A stretch of 59,384 nucleotides of DNA from CAXTEJ01 sp964243295 (GCA_964243295.1 CAXTEJ010000019.1:1-59384); one strand, 5' to 3'; numbered from the stretch's first letter, positions 42,700 through 51,111 are shown. The notes: generated from the letters alone by a model not told the origin. Numbers and translations are program-made.

Positions 42700-43688
42700 G
42701 CGACCGGCTCGCCCGTGCGCTCGGCGCGCTGCGGGGCCTCGCGGTCGGTGACGCCCTGGGCATGCCGACCCAGCTGCTGCCGCGGTCGCTCGTCGTCGAG
42801 CGCTACGGCGAGGTGATCGAGGGGTTCCACGCCGGCCCGGCCGACCACCCCATCGCCGCGGGCCTGGCCGCCGGCACGGTCACCGACGACACCGAGCAGG
42901 CGCTGCTGCTGGCCCAGCTGCTCCTCGAGGGCCGCGGGCTCGTCGACCCCCACGAGCTCGGACGACGGCTGCTGGCCTGGCAGCAGCGGGTGAGCGCCCG
43001 CGGGTCGCTCGACCTGCTCGGCCCCTCGACCCGGGCTGCCCTCGCCGCGCTGGAGGCAGGCGCTGACCCCTCGCGCACCGGCCGCGCCGGCACCACGAAC
43101 GGCGCCGCCATGCGCATCGCACCGGTCGGCGTCGCCACCCGCGCCGACGACCTGACCGCGCTCGTCGACGCGGTGCACGACGCCAGCGCGGTCACCCACG
43201 ACACCGGCGTCGCGCTCGCCGGCGCCGCAGCGGTGGCCGCCGCGGTGAGCGCGGGCGTCGACGGCGCCGACGTCACCGAGGCGCTCGACGTCGCCGTCGA
43301 GGCCGCCACGCTAGGTGCCGGACGCGGTCACTGGGTCGCTGCCGCTGACGTGGGCGCCCGCATCGGGTGGGCGCGCGGGCTGGTCGCCGGCCGGTCGCCG
43401 TCCGAGGTGAGCGACCTGGTCGTGCGGCTGGTCGGCACCGGTCTGGCCACCCAGGAGTCGGTGCCGGCCGCCTTCGCGGTCGTCAGCGCACTCGGTGACG
43501 ACCCGTGGCTCGCGCTGCGCGTCGCCGCGTCGCTCGGCGGCGACAGCGACACCATCGCCGCCATGGCCGGCGCGGTGCTCGGGGCGGTGCACGGCGACGC
43601 CCTGCCGGCGGACGCCGTCGCGGCCGTCACCGCGGTCAACGGGCTCGACCTCGCCCCGCTCGCCACCGGCCTGCTGGCGCTGCGGTGA
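42696..43688 (+). CDS. ADP-ribosylglycohydrolase family protein
   Basis: GTG 42696 overlaps the hydrolase stop; 330 residues. The DraG/ARH fold has GLAVGDALGMP, the metal motif TVTDDTEQALLLA, TNGAAMRIAPVG and the late metal motif GGDSDTIAAMAGA. This set fits a two-magnesium active site that cleaves an N- or O-glycosidic bond to ribose. Substrates in the family include ADP-ribosyl-proteins and simple nucleosides or nucleotides. The operon context argues for a small metabolite. Confidence 0.92.
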   Translation: MSDRLARALGALRGLAVGDALGMPTQLLPRSLVVERYGEVIEGFHAGPADHPIAAGLAAGTVTDDTEQALLLAQLLLEGRGLVDPHELGRRLLAWQQRVSARGSLDLLGPSTRAALAALEAGADPSRTGRAGTTNGAAMRIAPVGVATRADDLTALVDAVHDASAVTHDTGVALAGAAAVAAAVSAGVDGADVTEALDVAVEAATLGAGRGHWVAAADVGARIGWARGLVAGRSPSEVSDLVVRLVGTGLATQESVPAAFAVVSALGDDPWLALRVAASLGGDSDTIAAMAGAVLGAVHGDALPADAVAAVTAVNGLDLAPLATGLLALR

Positions 43689-44611
43689 CCCCGTTCGACC
43701 GGCTGCTGCACGTCGGCGCCGTCGTGGTCGACCTCGTGCTCGAGGTGCCGTCCCTGCCGGTGCGCGGCGGCGACGTCGCGGCGTCGTCCGGCACGGCAAC
43801 CGCAGGCGGTGGGTTCAACGTCATGGCGGCGGCCACACGGCAGGGGCTGCCCGTCACCTTCGCCGGCTGGCACGGCACCGGGCCGTTCGGCGACCTGGCA
43901 CGCACGGCGCTGGCCGCCGAGGGGGTGCGGCTGCTGCAGCCGCCACGGCCGGACGACGACACGGCACTGGTCGTCACGCTGGTCGACGGCGCAGCCGAGC
44001 GCAGCTTCGTCACCAGCCCGCAGGCGCTCGCGCCGTTGCGCGCCGACGAGCTCGCCCGTGTGCGCCCGGGGCCGCGCGACGCCGTCTGCCTGTCGGGGTA
44101 CTCGCTGGTCGCCGAGGCCGGACGTCGGCCGCTGCTGGACTGGCTGGCCGACGTGCCGGGCACGGTCGTGCTCGACCCCGGCCCGCTGATCGGCGATGTG
44201 CCGGATGACGTCGTCGACGCCGTGCTGGCCCGCACCGGGTGGCTCACGGCGAACGCCGACGAGGCGCGCCTGCTGACGTCGAGCGACGACCCCGCCCGGG
44301 CGGCGCAGCTGCTGAGCGCGCGCTGCGCCGGTGCCGGCCACCGCGGGGTCGTCGTCCGCACCGGTGCGCGGGGGTGCGTGCTGGTGCTGCCCGGCGAGGC
44401 GCCCGCCCACCTGCCGGGTGTGCCGGTGGTCGCCGTCGACACGACCGGCGCCGGAGACGCGCACACCGGGGTGCTGGTCGCCGGCCTCGCCCACGGCCTG
44501 CCGCCCAGGGCCGCGCTCGCGCGGGCGAACGCGGCCGCGGCCCTCGCCGTCACCCGCCGCGGCCCGGCCACCGCCCCGACCGCCGCCGAGACGGACGCGC
44601 TGCTGCGCTGA
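43685..44611 (+). CDS. PfkB family sugar/nucleoside kinase
   Basis: GTG 43685 overlaps the previous stop (GTGA). The product is 308 residues. The ribokinase fold shows HVGAVVVDLVLEVPSLP, GGGFNVMAAATRQG and the C-terminal anion hole with catalytic Asp, VVAVDTTGAGDAHTGVLVAG. It phosphorylates a sugar or nucleoside hydroxyl, here perhaps the ribose or nucleoside released by the upstream glycohydrolase. It ends three bases before the stop of the convergent selD gene. Confidence 0.92.
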   Translation: MTPFDRLLHVGAVVVDLVLEVPSLPVRGGDVAASSGTATAGGGFNVMAAATRQGLPVTFAGWHGTGPFGDLARTALAAEGVRLLQPPRPDDDTALVVTLVDGAAERSFVTSPQALAPLRADELARVRPGPRDAVCLSGYSLVAEAGRRPLLDWLADVPGTVVLDPGPLIGDVPDDVVDAVLARTGWLTANADEARLLTSSDDPARAAQLLSARCAGAGHRGVVVRTGARGCVLVLPGEAPAHLPGVPVVAVDTTGAGDAHTGVLVAGLAHGLPPRAALARANAAAALAVTRRGPATAPTAAETDALLR

Positions 44612-44614
44612 CGC

Positions 44615-45628
44615 CTAGCGGACCTCGACCACCGCGTCGCGCCGGGCGACCAGCTCGCCGACGACCGGGTAGCCGGGCACCTCGCCGGCGACGAGCAGCC
44701 CTCCGGACGTCTGCGCGTCGGCGAGCAGCAGCAGCTCGTCCTCGCCCACGCCGCTCGCGAGGTGGGGGCGCACCCAGTCGAGGTTGCGCCGGGTGCCGCC
44801 GCTGACGTGACCGGCCGCGAGGGCCTCGCGCGCGCCGTCCAGGTAGGGAACGGCGGCGGCGTCGACGACCGCGGTGACCCCGCTCGCCCGCGCGAGCTTG
44901 TAGAGGTGGCCGAGCAGCCCGAATCCCGTGACGTCGGTCGCGCAGCGCGCGCCGGCGGCGAGGGCCGCGCGCGAGGCGTCGCGGTTCAGCGCGGCCATGG
45001 CCTCGACGGCCTGGGCGAACACCTCACCGGTCGCCTTGTGCCGGCTGTTGAGCACCCCGATGCCGAGCGGCTTGGTCAGGGTCAGCGGGGTGCCGGCGAC
45101 GCCGGCGTCGTTGCGCAGCAGCCGGTCGGCGACCGCGATGCCCGTCACCGCCATGCCGTACTTCGGCTCGGGGTCGTCGACGCTGTGGCCGCCCGCCACG
45201 TGGCAGCCGGCGGCCGACGCGACGTCGACACCGCCCTGCAGCACGCGCGCCGCCATCTCCATCGGCAGCAGGTCGCGCGGCCAGCACAGCAGGTTGACCG
45301 CGACCAGCGGCTCGCCGCCCATGGCGTAGACGTCCGAGAGCGCGTTCGCCGCCGCGATCCGGCCCCAGTCGTAGGGGTCGTCGACCACCGGGGTGAAGAA
45401 GTCCGCCGTCGCGATCACCGCGCGCTCGCCGTCGATGCGCACCGCGGCCGCGTCGTCGCCGTCGTCGAGCCCGACCAGCAGCTCGCCAGCCGGCGCTCTG
45501 ACGCCCACGCCGACCAGCCCCGACACGACCCTCTCGAGCTCGCCGGGCGGGATCTTGCACGCGCACCCGCCACCGTGGGCGTACGACGTGAGCCGGCGCA
45601 CCGCGCTCGGGACCGCTGTGATCGTCAC
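44615..45628 (-). CDS. selD: Selenophosphate synthase
   Basis: ATG 45628 gives 337 residues. The active-site loop SYAHGGGCACKIP has the catalytic Cys and Lys (Cys form rather than Sec). The AIRS-fold body includes TADFFTPVVDDPYDWGRIAA, NALSDVYAMGG and VAGGHSVDDPEPKYG, with TDVTGFGLLGH later. It makes selenophosphate from selenide and ATP for SelA. It faces away from tRNA-Sec and selA, with 78 bases between its start and the tRNA, and converges on the PfkB gene. Confidence 0.96.
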   Translation of the reverse strand: MTITAVPSAVRRLTSYAHGGGCACKIPPGELERVVSGLVGVGVRAPAGELLVGLDDGDDAAAVRIDGERAVIATADFFTPVVDDPYDWGRIAAANALSDVYAMGGEPLVAVNLLCWPRDLLPMEMAARVLQGGVDVASAAGCHVAGGHSVDDPEPKYGMAVTGIAVADRLLRNDAGVAGTPLTLTKPLGIGVLNSRHKATGEVFAQAVEAMAALNRDASRAALAAGARCATDVTGFGLLGHLYKLARASGVTAVVDAAAVPYLDGAREALAAGHVSGGTRRNLDWVRPHLASGVGEDELLLLADAQTSGGLLVAGEVPGYPVVGELVARRDAVVEVR

Positions 45629-45706
45629 CGCGCCAGCCTAGGTGCCCGCAGCGGGGCGCGCTGGGCTACGGTCGGCGTGCGACGGTCCGCGCGATGGCCG
45701 GTACGC

Positions 45707-45802
45707 GGAGGCGTCAGGGTGCCTGGTGGCCCCCGCGGTCTTCAACACCGACGAGACCGAGCACCTCGGTCTGGCGGGTTCGATTCCCGTCCGCCTCCGC
45801 CA
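45707..45802 (+). tRNA. selC: tRNA-Sec, anticodon TCA
   Basis: The 96 bases include an encoded CCA. The acceptor stem is GGAGGCG/CGCCTCC, with position 8 (T) facing C, so 7 or 8 pairs. The T arm has 5 pairs around TTCGATT. The anticodon loop CTTCAAC places TCA at 45742-45744. The extra arm is long: AGACCGAG/CTCGGTCT with a CAC loop, 8 pairs, diagnostic of tRNA-Sec. Discriminator base G, as in E. coli. It precedes selA by 46 bases and could share its transcript. Confidence 0.95.
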
Positions 45803-45848
45803 CCGGGCCGCGCGCGCAGCCGCCGCCCGCGCCATCTACTCTCGCCAG

Positions 45849-47165
45849 GTGCCCGACGCCCGCCGCCACGTTCCCCGCACCGACGCGGTGCTCGCCGACG
45901 AGCGGCTCGCCGGCGCGGTGCGCTCGCTCGGCCGGGCTGTGGTGAAGGCCGCGGTCGTCGCAGCCCAGCAGCGGGTGCGCGAGCAGCAGGTCGCGCCCGA
46001 GGCCATGGTCGACCACGTGCTCGCCGCGCTGCCGACGTCCGCCTCGAGCCTGCGGCCGGTGATCAACGCCACGGGCGTGCTGCTGCACACCAACCTCGGG
46101 CGCGCTGCCCTGTCGGCAGCGGCCGTCGAGGGGGTCGTCGCGGCGGCGGGCACCACGGACGTCGAGTTCGACCTCGCCACCGGCGAGCGGGCCCGCCGCG
46201 GGCGCGGGGCCCTCGCCGCCCTGGCCGCCGCCACGCCCGACGCGGGCGGTGTGCACGTGGTGAACAACGGCGCCGCGGCACTGGTGCTGGCCACGACGGC
46301 GCTGGCGGCGGGACGCGAGATCGTGGTCTCACGCGGTGAGATGGTGGAGATCGGCGACGGCTTCCGGCTGCCCGACCTGGTGGTCTCGACCGGTGCGCGG
46401 CTGCGCGAGGTCGGCACCACCAACCGCACGACGCTCGCCGACTACGCCGACGCCATCGGGCCGCAGACGGGCATGGTGCTGAAGGTGCACCCGTCGAACT
46501 TCGTCGTCACGGGATTCACGGCGGGCGTCGACGTCGGCGAGCTCGCCACGCTGCCCGCGCCGGTCGTCGTCGACATCGGGTCGGGACTGCTGGCGCCCCA
46601 CCCGCTGCTGCCCGACGAGCCCGACGCCGCCACGGCCCTGCGCGCCGGCGCCGACCTCGTCACCGCGAGCGGCGACAAGCTGCTGGGTGGCCCGCAAGCC
46701 GGGCTGCTGCTCGGCCGCGCCGACGTCGTCGAGCGGCTGCGCCGCCACCCGCTGGCCCGCGCCCTGCGCGTCGACAAGCTTACGCTCGCCGCGCTGGAGG
46801 CGACGCTCGCCGGGCCTGCCACACCTGTGGCCGTGTCGCTCAGCACGCCGGTGGGAGCGTTGCGGCACAGGGCATCTCGGCTGGCTCGAGCGCTCGCCGA
46901 GCAGGGCGTCGACGCGTACGCCGTCGACTGCGTCGCCGCCGTCGGCGGCGGGGGCGCGCCCGGCGTCGAGCTGCCCAGCGCCGGCGTCAGCCTGCCGAGC
47001 GAGCTCGCCGCCCGGCTGCGTGCCGGCCGCCTCCCCGTCGTCGGCAGGGTCGAGCGCGGGCGCTGCCTGCTCGACCTGCGCTCGGTGCCCGAGGCGGACG
47101 ACGACCGGCTGGCAGACGCCGTGCTCAGCCTGCCGCGCAACGGTTTTGACACGAGCTCGGGCTGA
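45849..47165 (+). CDS. selA: L-seryl-tRNA(Sec) selenium transferase
   Basis: The likely start is GTG 45849 (438 residues); the frame stays open upstream through the tRNA. It is a PLP enzyme that turns Ser-tRNA-Sec into Sec-tRNA-Sec with selenophosphate. Signatures: PVINATGVLLHTNLGRAALS, VHVVNNGAAALVLA, REVGTTNRTTLADYADAIG and the PLP lysine in TASGDKLLGGPQAG. The last base of its stop is the first base of the selB ATG, so the two are coupled. Confidence 0.97.
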   Translation: MPDARRHVPRTDAVLADERLAGAVRSLGRAVVKAAVVAAQQRVREQQVAPEAMVDHVLAALPTSASSLRPVINATGVLLHTNLGRAALSAAAVEGVVAAAGTTDVEFDLATGERARRGRGALAALAAATPDAGGVHVVNNGAAALVLATTALAAGREIVVSRGEMVEIGDGFRLPDLVVSTGARLREVGTTNRTTLADYADAIGPQTGMVLKVHPSNFVVTGFTAGVDVGELATLPAPVVVDIGSGLLAPHPLLPDEPDAATALRAGADLVTASGDKLLGGPQAGLLLGRADVVERLRRHPLARALRVDKLTLAALEATLAGPATPVAVSLSTPVGALRHRASRLARALAEQGVDAYAVDCVAAVGGGGAPGVELPSAGVSLPSELAARLRAGRLPVVGRVERGRCLLDLRSVPEADDDRLADAVLSLPRNGFDTSSG

Positions 47166-48928
47166 TGCACGTCGTCGCGACCGCCGGCCACGTCGACCAC
47201 GGCAAGTCCACGCTGGTGCGCGCGCTCACGGGCATGGAGCCCGACCGCTACGCCGAGGAGCAGCGCCGCGGGCTCACGATCGACCTCGGTTTCGCCTGGG
47301 CCGACGTGGCCGGGCGCGAGATCGCGTTCGTGGACGTGCCCGGTCACGAGCGGTTCGTGCCCACCATGCTGGCCGGGGTCGGGCCGGTGCCGGCCGTCGT
47401 GCTCGTGGTCGCCGCCGACGGGGGGTGGATGCCGCAGTCGCAGGAGCACCTCGAGGCGCTCGACGCCCTCGGCGTCCGCCACGGGCTGCTCGTCGTCACC
47501 CGCAGCGACCTCGCCGACCCCAGCGCCGCGCTGGCGCAGGCGAGGCGACAGCTGGCGGGCACCACGCTGGCCGGCGTCGACGCGGTGGCCGTGAGCGCCG
47601 TCCGGCCGCAGACGCTGGAACCGTTGCGGCACAAGCTGGTCGAGCTCGTCGACGCGCTGCCTGCCCCCGACCTCGCCGCGCCGGTGCGGCTGTGGGTCGA
47701 CCGCGTCTTCACGATCAAGGGTGCGGGCACGGTCGTCACGGGCACGCTCGGCGCGGGCACCGTGCGCGAGGGCGACCGGCTGCAGCTGCCCGGGGGACGG
47801 CCCGCCACGGTGCGCTCGGTGCAGTCGCTCGGACGTCGGTCACCGGCCGTGGGCGCGGTCGCGCGCGTCGCGCTCAACCTGCGGGGGATCGACACCGACG
47901 ACGTCGCCCGGGGCGACGCGCTGGTCACGCCGGGCACCCACCGGCTGACCGACGTCCTGGACGTGCGGTGGCCGCAGCCGGTCGACCGGCTGCCCGGCGA
48001 GGCGCTCGCCCACGTCGGCTCGGCCCAGGTGCCCGTGCGCATCCGGCCGCTCGGCGACGCGGCGGCCAGGCTGCAGCTGGCCCGTCCGCTGCCCCTGCGC
48101 ATCGGTGACGTCGGCCTGCTGCGCGACCCCGGCCGCCGGGTGGTGCTCACGGGGCTCACCGTCCTGGACGTCGACCCACCGCCGCTCGCACGACGCGGGG
48201 CTGCCCGCGAGCGCGCGCAGGTGTTGCAGCAGTACGCCGTCCGCGCCGACGCCGGGGCGGAGGTGTCGCGGCGCCGCGTGGTCAGGCGGTCCGACCTGGT
48301 GGCGATGGGTGTCGACCCGGGTCAGGCCGCGGCCGTGGCGCCGGGCGACCCGCAGTGGGCGGTCGACGCCGAGCACCTCGCCGGCCTGCGCCGCCGGCTG
48401 GCCGACGTCCTGACGCAGCACCGCGCCGAGCACCCGCTCGAGGAGGGCGTGCCCGTCGAGGTCGCCCGGCAGGCGCTCGAGCTGCCCGACCAGCGGCTGG
48501 TGGCCCTGGCCGTCACGGCTCCACTCACCGTCCGCGAGGGTCGGGTGGTGCGCGTGCAGCCGGACGACGCGCTGCCGCCCGCCGTCGCAGCCGCGGTCGC
48601 GCAGGTGCGCGCCGACCTGCGGGACGCTCCCTTCGTCGCGCCGGACGCCCATCGGCTGCGCGACCTCGGGCTCGGGCCGCGCGAGCTCGCGGCGGCCGTG
48701 CGCGTGGGCGCCCTGGCCAAGGTCGCGGACGGCGTCTACCTGTCGCCGGAGGGCCTGCGCGGTGCGATCGAGCCGCTGCGTGCCCTGCCGCAGCCGTTCA
48801 CCAGCAGCCAGGCGCGTCAGGCGTGGGGCACCAGCCGTCGGGTCGCCCTGCCGCTGCTCGACCGGCTCGACCGGCTCGGCGTCACCACCCGGCTGCCCGA
48901 CGACACGCGGGTGCTGGCGCGGGGCTGA
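47165..48928 (+). CDS. selB: Selenocysteine-specific elongation factor
   Basis: ATG 47165 (TGATG overlap with selA) gives 587 residues. The GTPase domain shows P-loop GHVDHGKSTLV, DVPGHERFV and VVTRSDLAD (NKxD position). EF-Tu-like domains 2 and 3 follow (VFTIKGAGTVVTGTLGAGTV), then the C-terminal winged helices that bind the SECIS (for example LLDRLDRLGVTTRLPDDTRV at the end). It delivers Sec-tRNA to the fdhA UGA. Confidence 0.97.
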   Translation: MHVVATAGHVDHGKSTLVRALTGMEPDRYAEEQRRGLTIDLGFAWADVAGREIAFVDVPGHERFVPTMLAGVGPVPAVVLVVAADGGWMPQSQEHLEALDALGVRHGLLVVTRSDLADPSAALAQARRQLAGTTLAGVDAVAVSAVRPQTLEPLRHKLVELVDALPAPDLAAPVRLWVDRVFTIKGAGTVVTGTLGAGTVREGDRLQLPGGRPATVRSVQSLGRRSPAVGAVARVALNLRGIDTDDVARGDALVTPGTHRLTDVLDVRWPQPVDRLPGEALAHVGSAQVPVRIRPLGDAAARLQLARPLPLRIGDVGLLRDPGRRVVLTGLTVLDVDPPPLARRGAARERAQVLQQYAVRADAGAEVSRRRVVRRSDLVAMGVDPGQAAAVAPGDPQWAVDAEHLAGLRRRLADVLTQHRAEHPLEEGVPVEVARQALELPDQRLVALAVTAPLTVREGRVVRVQPDDALPPAVAAAVAQVRADLRDAPFVAPDAHRLRDLGLGPRELAAAVRVGALAKVADGVYLSPEGLRGAIEPLRALPQPFTSSQARQAWGTSRRVALPLLDRLDRLGVTTRLPDDTRVLARG

Positions 48929-48947
48929 GCGCATCACGCGCAGCCCC

Positions 48948-49174
48948 CGTGATCATGCGATCGCGGCCCGCCCGGCGTCCCGCTGACGTGATCATGCGAT
49001 CGCGGCCCGCCCGGCGTTCCGCTGACGTGATCATGCGATCGCGGCGCGACGCGGCGCCCTACGCCGACGTCGACCTCGGTGAGCGGGCGCCTGCTTCCCT
49101 CGACGACCCGGTAGTTACCGTGTGCTGCCCCACGAGGGAACTACCGGATCACCTACGTAACGTGATCAACCAGG
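48948..49174 (+). repeat. Composite intergenic repeat, copy 2
   Basis: Three CGTGATCATGCGATC units with GCGGC tails start at 48948, 48987 and 49026, an exact 39-base period. GACCTCGGTGA follows at 49072-49082, directly followed by GCGGG. A hairpin spans 49108-49147 (CCGGTAGTT/AACTACCGG with an inner CGTG/CACG pair). TCACC-T-ACGTAACGTGATCAACC closes it (49149-49171), 24 of 26 bases equal to copy 1 over the extended match. The hairpin arms differ completely from copy 1 yet still pair. No gene lies between 48929 and 49340. Confidence 0.8.
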
Positions 49175-49278
49175 TGACCGGGACCGGCCCGAGCACACGC
49201 ACCAGCACACGCGTCTGACAGTCGTCGTACCGCCGCAGCGACGAGCACCGGCGGTGGGCCCGAACCCATCCCGGGACG

Positions 49279-49318
49279 CGACGAGGGGCGGGGTCCGTGT
49301 GGACCCCGCCCCTCGTCG
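49279..49318. terminator. Strong bidirectional terminator
   Basis: A perfect 18-bp stem (49279-49296 with 49301-49318) with a GTGT loop. It lies 22 bases beyond the stop of the leftward DUF3618 gene and about 350 bases after selB, so it can stop both. Confidence 0.85.
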
Positions 49319-49340
49319 TCCCGGCCGGAGCCGGTGTGGA

Positions 49341-49985
49341 TCAGCTGTTTCTCGCAGCGTCCTTGGTGTCCTGGGCGACCGACTGCGCGCTGCCCTTGGC
49401 CTCCTCGGTGACGTGCTGCGCCGACTGCTTGGCGGCGTCCGTGACCTGGGCAGCGGCCTCCTGGGCCTTGCCCTGCAGGTTCTGCGCGACCTCCTGGCCC
49501 ACGCTCTTGACCTCGGCCGCGAGCGGTGCGCCCTTCTCCTTGGCCGTGTCGACGAGCGCGTGGGCCGCGCGAGTCTCGCGGTTGCTGGCCGGGATCAGGC
49601 CGGAGATCAGGTAGCCGATGCCGAACGCGATGGCGCCCGCGGCGAGCGGGTTGCCCTCGGCGCGCTCGATGACGGACTCCTTGGTGCCAGCCGCCGCGTC
49701 GCTGGCCGAACCGGCTGCGCCGTGCGCCCTGTCGGACAGCCCCGAGGCCGCACCAGTGGTGGCGTCGGACGCCGACTGGGCGCTGCCGAGAACGCTTGAC
49801 TTCGCGCTCGCGGCGCTGCCCATCAGGCGGTCGCGCAGGTTGGTGGCGCGGCTCTTGGTGCGCTCGACGCGACGCTCGACGACGCGACCGGGGCTGACCT
49901 TGTCGGTCAGCGCGTCCAGGTTGCGGGTCAGGTCGTTGCGGGTGACCTCGATGTCCTGGGTCAGCTGTTGCGTGTCTTCAGCCAT
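49341..49985 (-). CDS. DUF3618 protein with glycine-zipper-like membrane segment
   Basis: ATG 49985 gives 214 residues. The N-terminus matches DUF3618 (QDIEVTRNDLTRNLDALTDK). A hydrophobic segment (AAGAIAFGIGYLISGLIPAS) sits in the middle. The C-terminal 60 residues are Ala/Gln/Lys heptads of LEA-like composition (AKEKGAPLAAEVKSVGQEVA). It is a membrane-linked coiled-coil protein of unknown role. Its start lies inside the end of the holin-like gene (25-base overlap), last gene of a three-gene operon. Confidence 0.88.
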   Translation of the reverse strand: MAEDTQQLTQDIEVTRNDLTRNLDALTDKVSPGRVVERRVERTKSRATNLRDRLMGSAASAKSSVLGSAQSASDATTGAASGLSDRAHGAAGSASDAAAGTKESVIERAEGNPLAAGAIAFGIGYLISGLIPASNRETRAAHALVDTAKEKGAPLAAEVKSVGQEVAQNLQGKAQEAAAQVTDAAKQSAQHVTEEAKGSAQSVAQDTKDAARNS

Positions 49986-50398
49986 TGTGCGTCCTCCTTG
50001 AGGGACTCGGTGGTGGCCGGGAGCGGCTCGACCTTGAGGTTCTTCTTGCCCTGCAGGGCCAGCACGCCGGCGACGATCGCCCAGAGCAGGCCGACGACGA
50101 ACGCGGCCAGGTCGAGCGGCATGATGCGGTCGAGCAGGAAGACGATCGCCAGCGAGATGAAGATCAGCGCCAGGTGGGCGCCGACACCGGCACCGGCGAA
50201 CATGCCGGCACCCTTACCGGCCTGGATGGCCTCCTGCTTGGCCTCGGTCTTGGCCAGCGTCAGCTCTTGACGCACCAGCGTCGTCAGGTCGTGCGTGACG
50301 TCGCCGATGATCTCGCCGAGCGAGCGGTCCGACGACGAGGAGGTCGGCGACGAGCCGCCTGCCGCGCTCGAACCTTCGGTGGGGTAGGAGGTGCTCAC
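49961..50398 (-). CDS. Phage-holin-like (DUF1469) membrane protein
   Basis: GTG 50398 overlaps the preceding gene's stop (GTGA). The product is 145 residues. The disordered Ser/Gly-rich start is followed by SLGEIIGDVTHDLTTLVRQE and two transmembrane helices (AHLALIFISLAIVFLLDR, AAFVVGLLWAIVAGVLALQG). This is the holin-3 superfamily style found in actinobacterial stress operons; it is not evidence of a prophage. Middle gene of the operon. Confidence 0.88.
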   Translation of the reverse strand: MSTSYPTEGSSAAGGSSPTSSSSDRSLGEIIGDVTHDLTTLVRQELTLAKTEAKQEAIQAGKGAGMFAGAGVGAHLALIFISLAIVFLLDRIMPLDLAAFVVGLLWAIVAGVLALQGKKNLKVEPLPATTESLKEDAQWLKTRNS

Positions 50399-51111
50399 GG
50401 GGTCCCGCCGCTGTAGGGAAGGCCGGTGCCGGTGGTACCGGGCGAGGTGGGGATGCCCGGCGTGGTGCCGGTGCCCGCGTAACCGGGCTCGTAGCCGGAG
50501 GGCTCGAACGTCTGCTGGCCGTAGCCGGTGCCCGACGACAGGCCGATGGCGGGCTGGGCGGCCGGCAGTGACGCCGACGTGCCGACGGCCGGCCGCTGGG
50601 TGCCGCTCCCGCTCGGGCTCACGGACGCCCTGCTGCCGCGGGTGATGCGGCCGGCGAGGACGCCGGCGGTCAGGGCGCCGAGCAGAAAAGCGCCCGGACG
50701 CTGACGCGCGTAGTGGCGGCCCTGGGTCAGCAGGTCGGCCGGCTCGTTGTCGTCGATGAGCGTCTGCAGCCCCTGGGCACGGCCGACGATCTGGCGCACG
50801 ACCTCCGTCGCGGTGCCGGAGCCGCCGGAGTCGGCCATCTTCTGCAGCTCCTGGGTGAAGCTGCTGAGGGCCTCGCTCAGGCGCTGCTTCTGGGTGGTGG
50901 CCTGCTCGTCGACCTGCGTGCGCAGCTCGCCGAACAGGTCGCGGGCCTGGGTGGTCGCCTGCTGGGCGACCGAGTGCAGCTCGTCGCTCGCGACGGTAGC
51001 GGCGTGACGGCCCTGCTCCTTCGCCGACTCCGTGGTCGACGAGGCGACCTGGCTGGCGCGCTCGGTCGCCGATGACGTCCCGGTGCTGCCTTGGCTGGGG
51101 TCGTATGACAC
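50395..51111 (-). CDS. Coiled-coil envelope-stress protein, unknown function
   Basis: ATG 51111 gives 238 residues and leads the operon. Residues 10-100 are an amphipathic Ala/Gln/Glu-rich coiled coil (ASQVASSTTESAKEQGRHAA, FGELRTQVDEQATTQKQRLS). A short hydrophobic stretch follows (AFLLGALTAGVLAGRI), then a 70-residue Gly/Ser/Thr/Pro tail. No domain name can be given. A stress-type promoter motif lies at 51179-51209. Confidence 0.8.
   Translation of the reverse strand: MSYDPSQGSTGTSSATERASQVASSTTESAKEQGRHAATVASDELHSVAQQATTQARDLFGELRTQVDEQATTQKQRLSEALSSFTQELQKMADSGGSGTATEVVRQIVGRAQGLQTLIDDNEPADLLTQGRHYARQRPGAFLLGALTAGVLAGRITRGSRASVSPSGSGTQRPAVGTSASLPAAQPAIGLSSGTGYGQQTFEPSGYEPGYAGTGTTPGIPTSPGTTGTGLPYSGGTP

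Noticed and set aside
45707..45802. tRNA-Sec as an integration (att) site
   Set aside because: No integrase and no repeated 3' tRNA end were seen in the window.
49961..50398. Holin-like gene as sign of a prophage
   Set aside because: No other phage genes; this holin-superfamily protein is common in actinobacterial stress operons.
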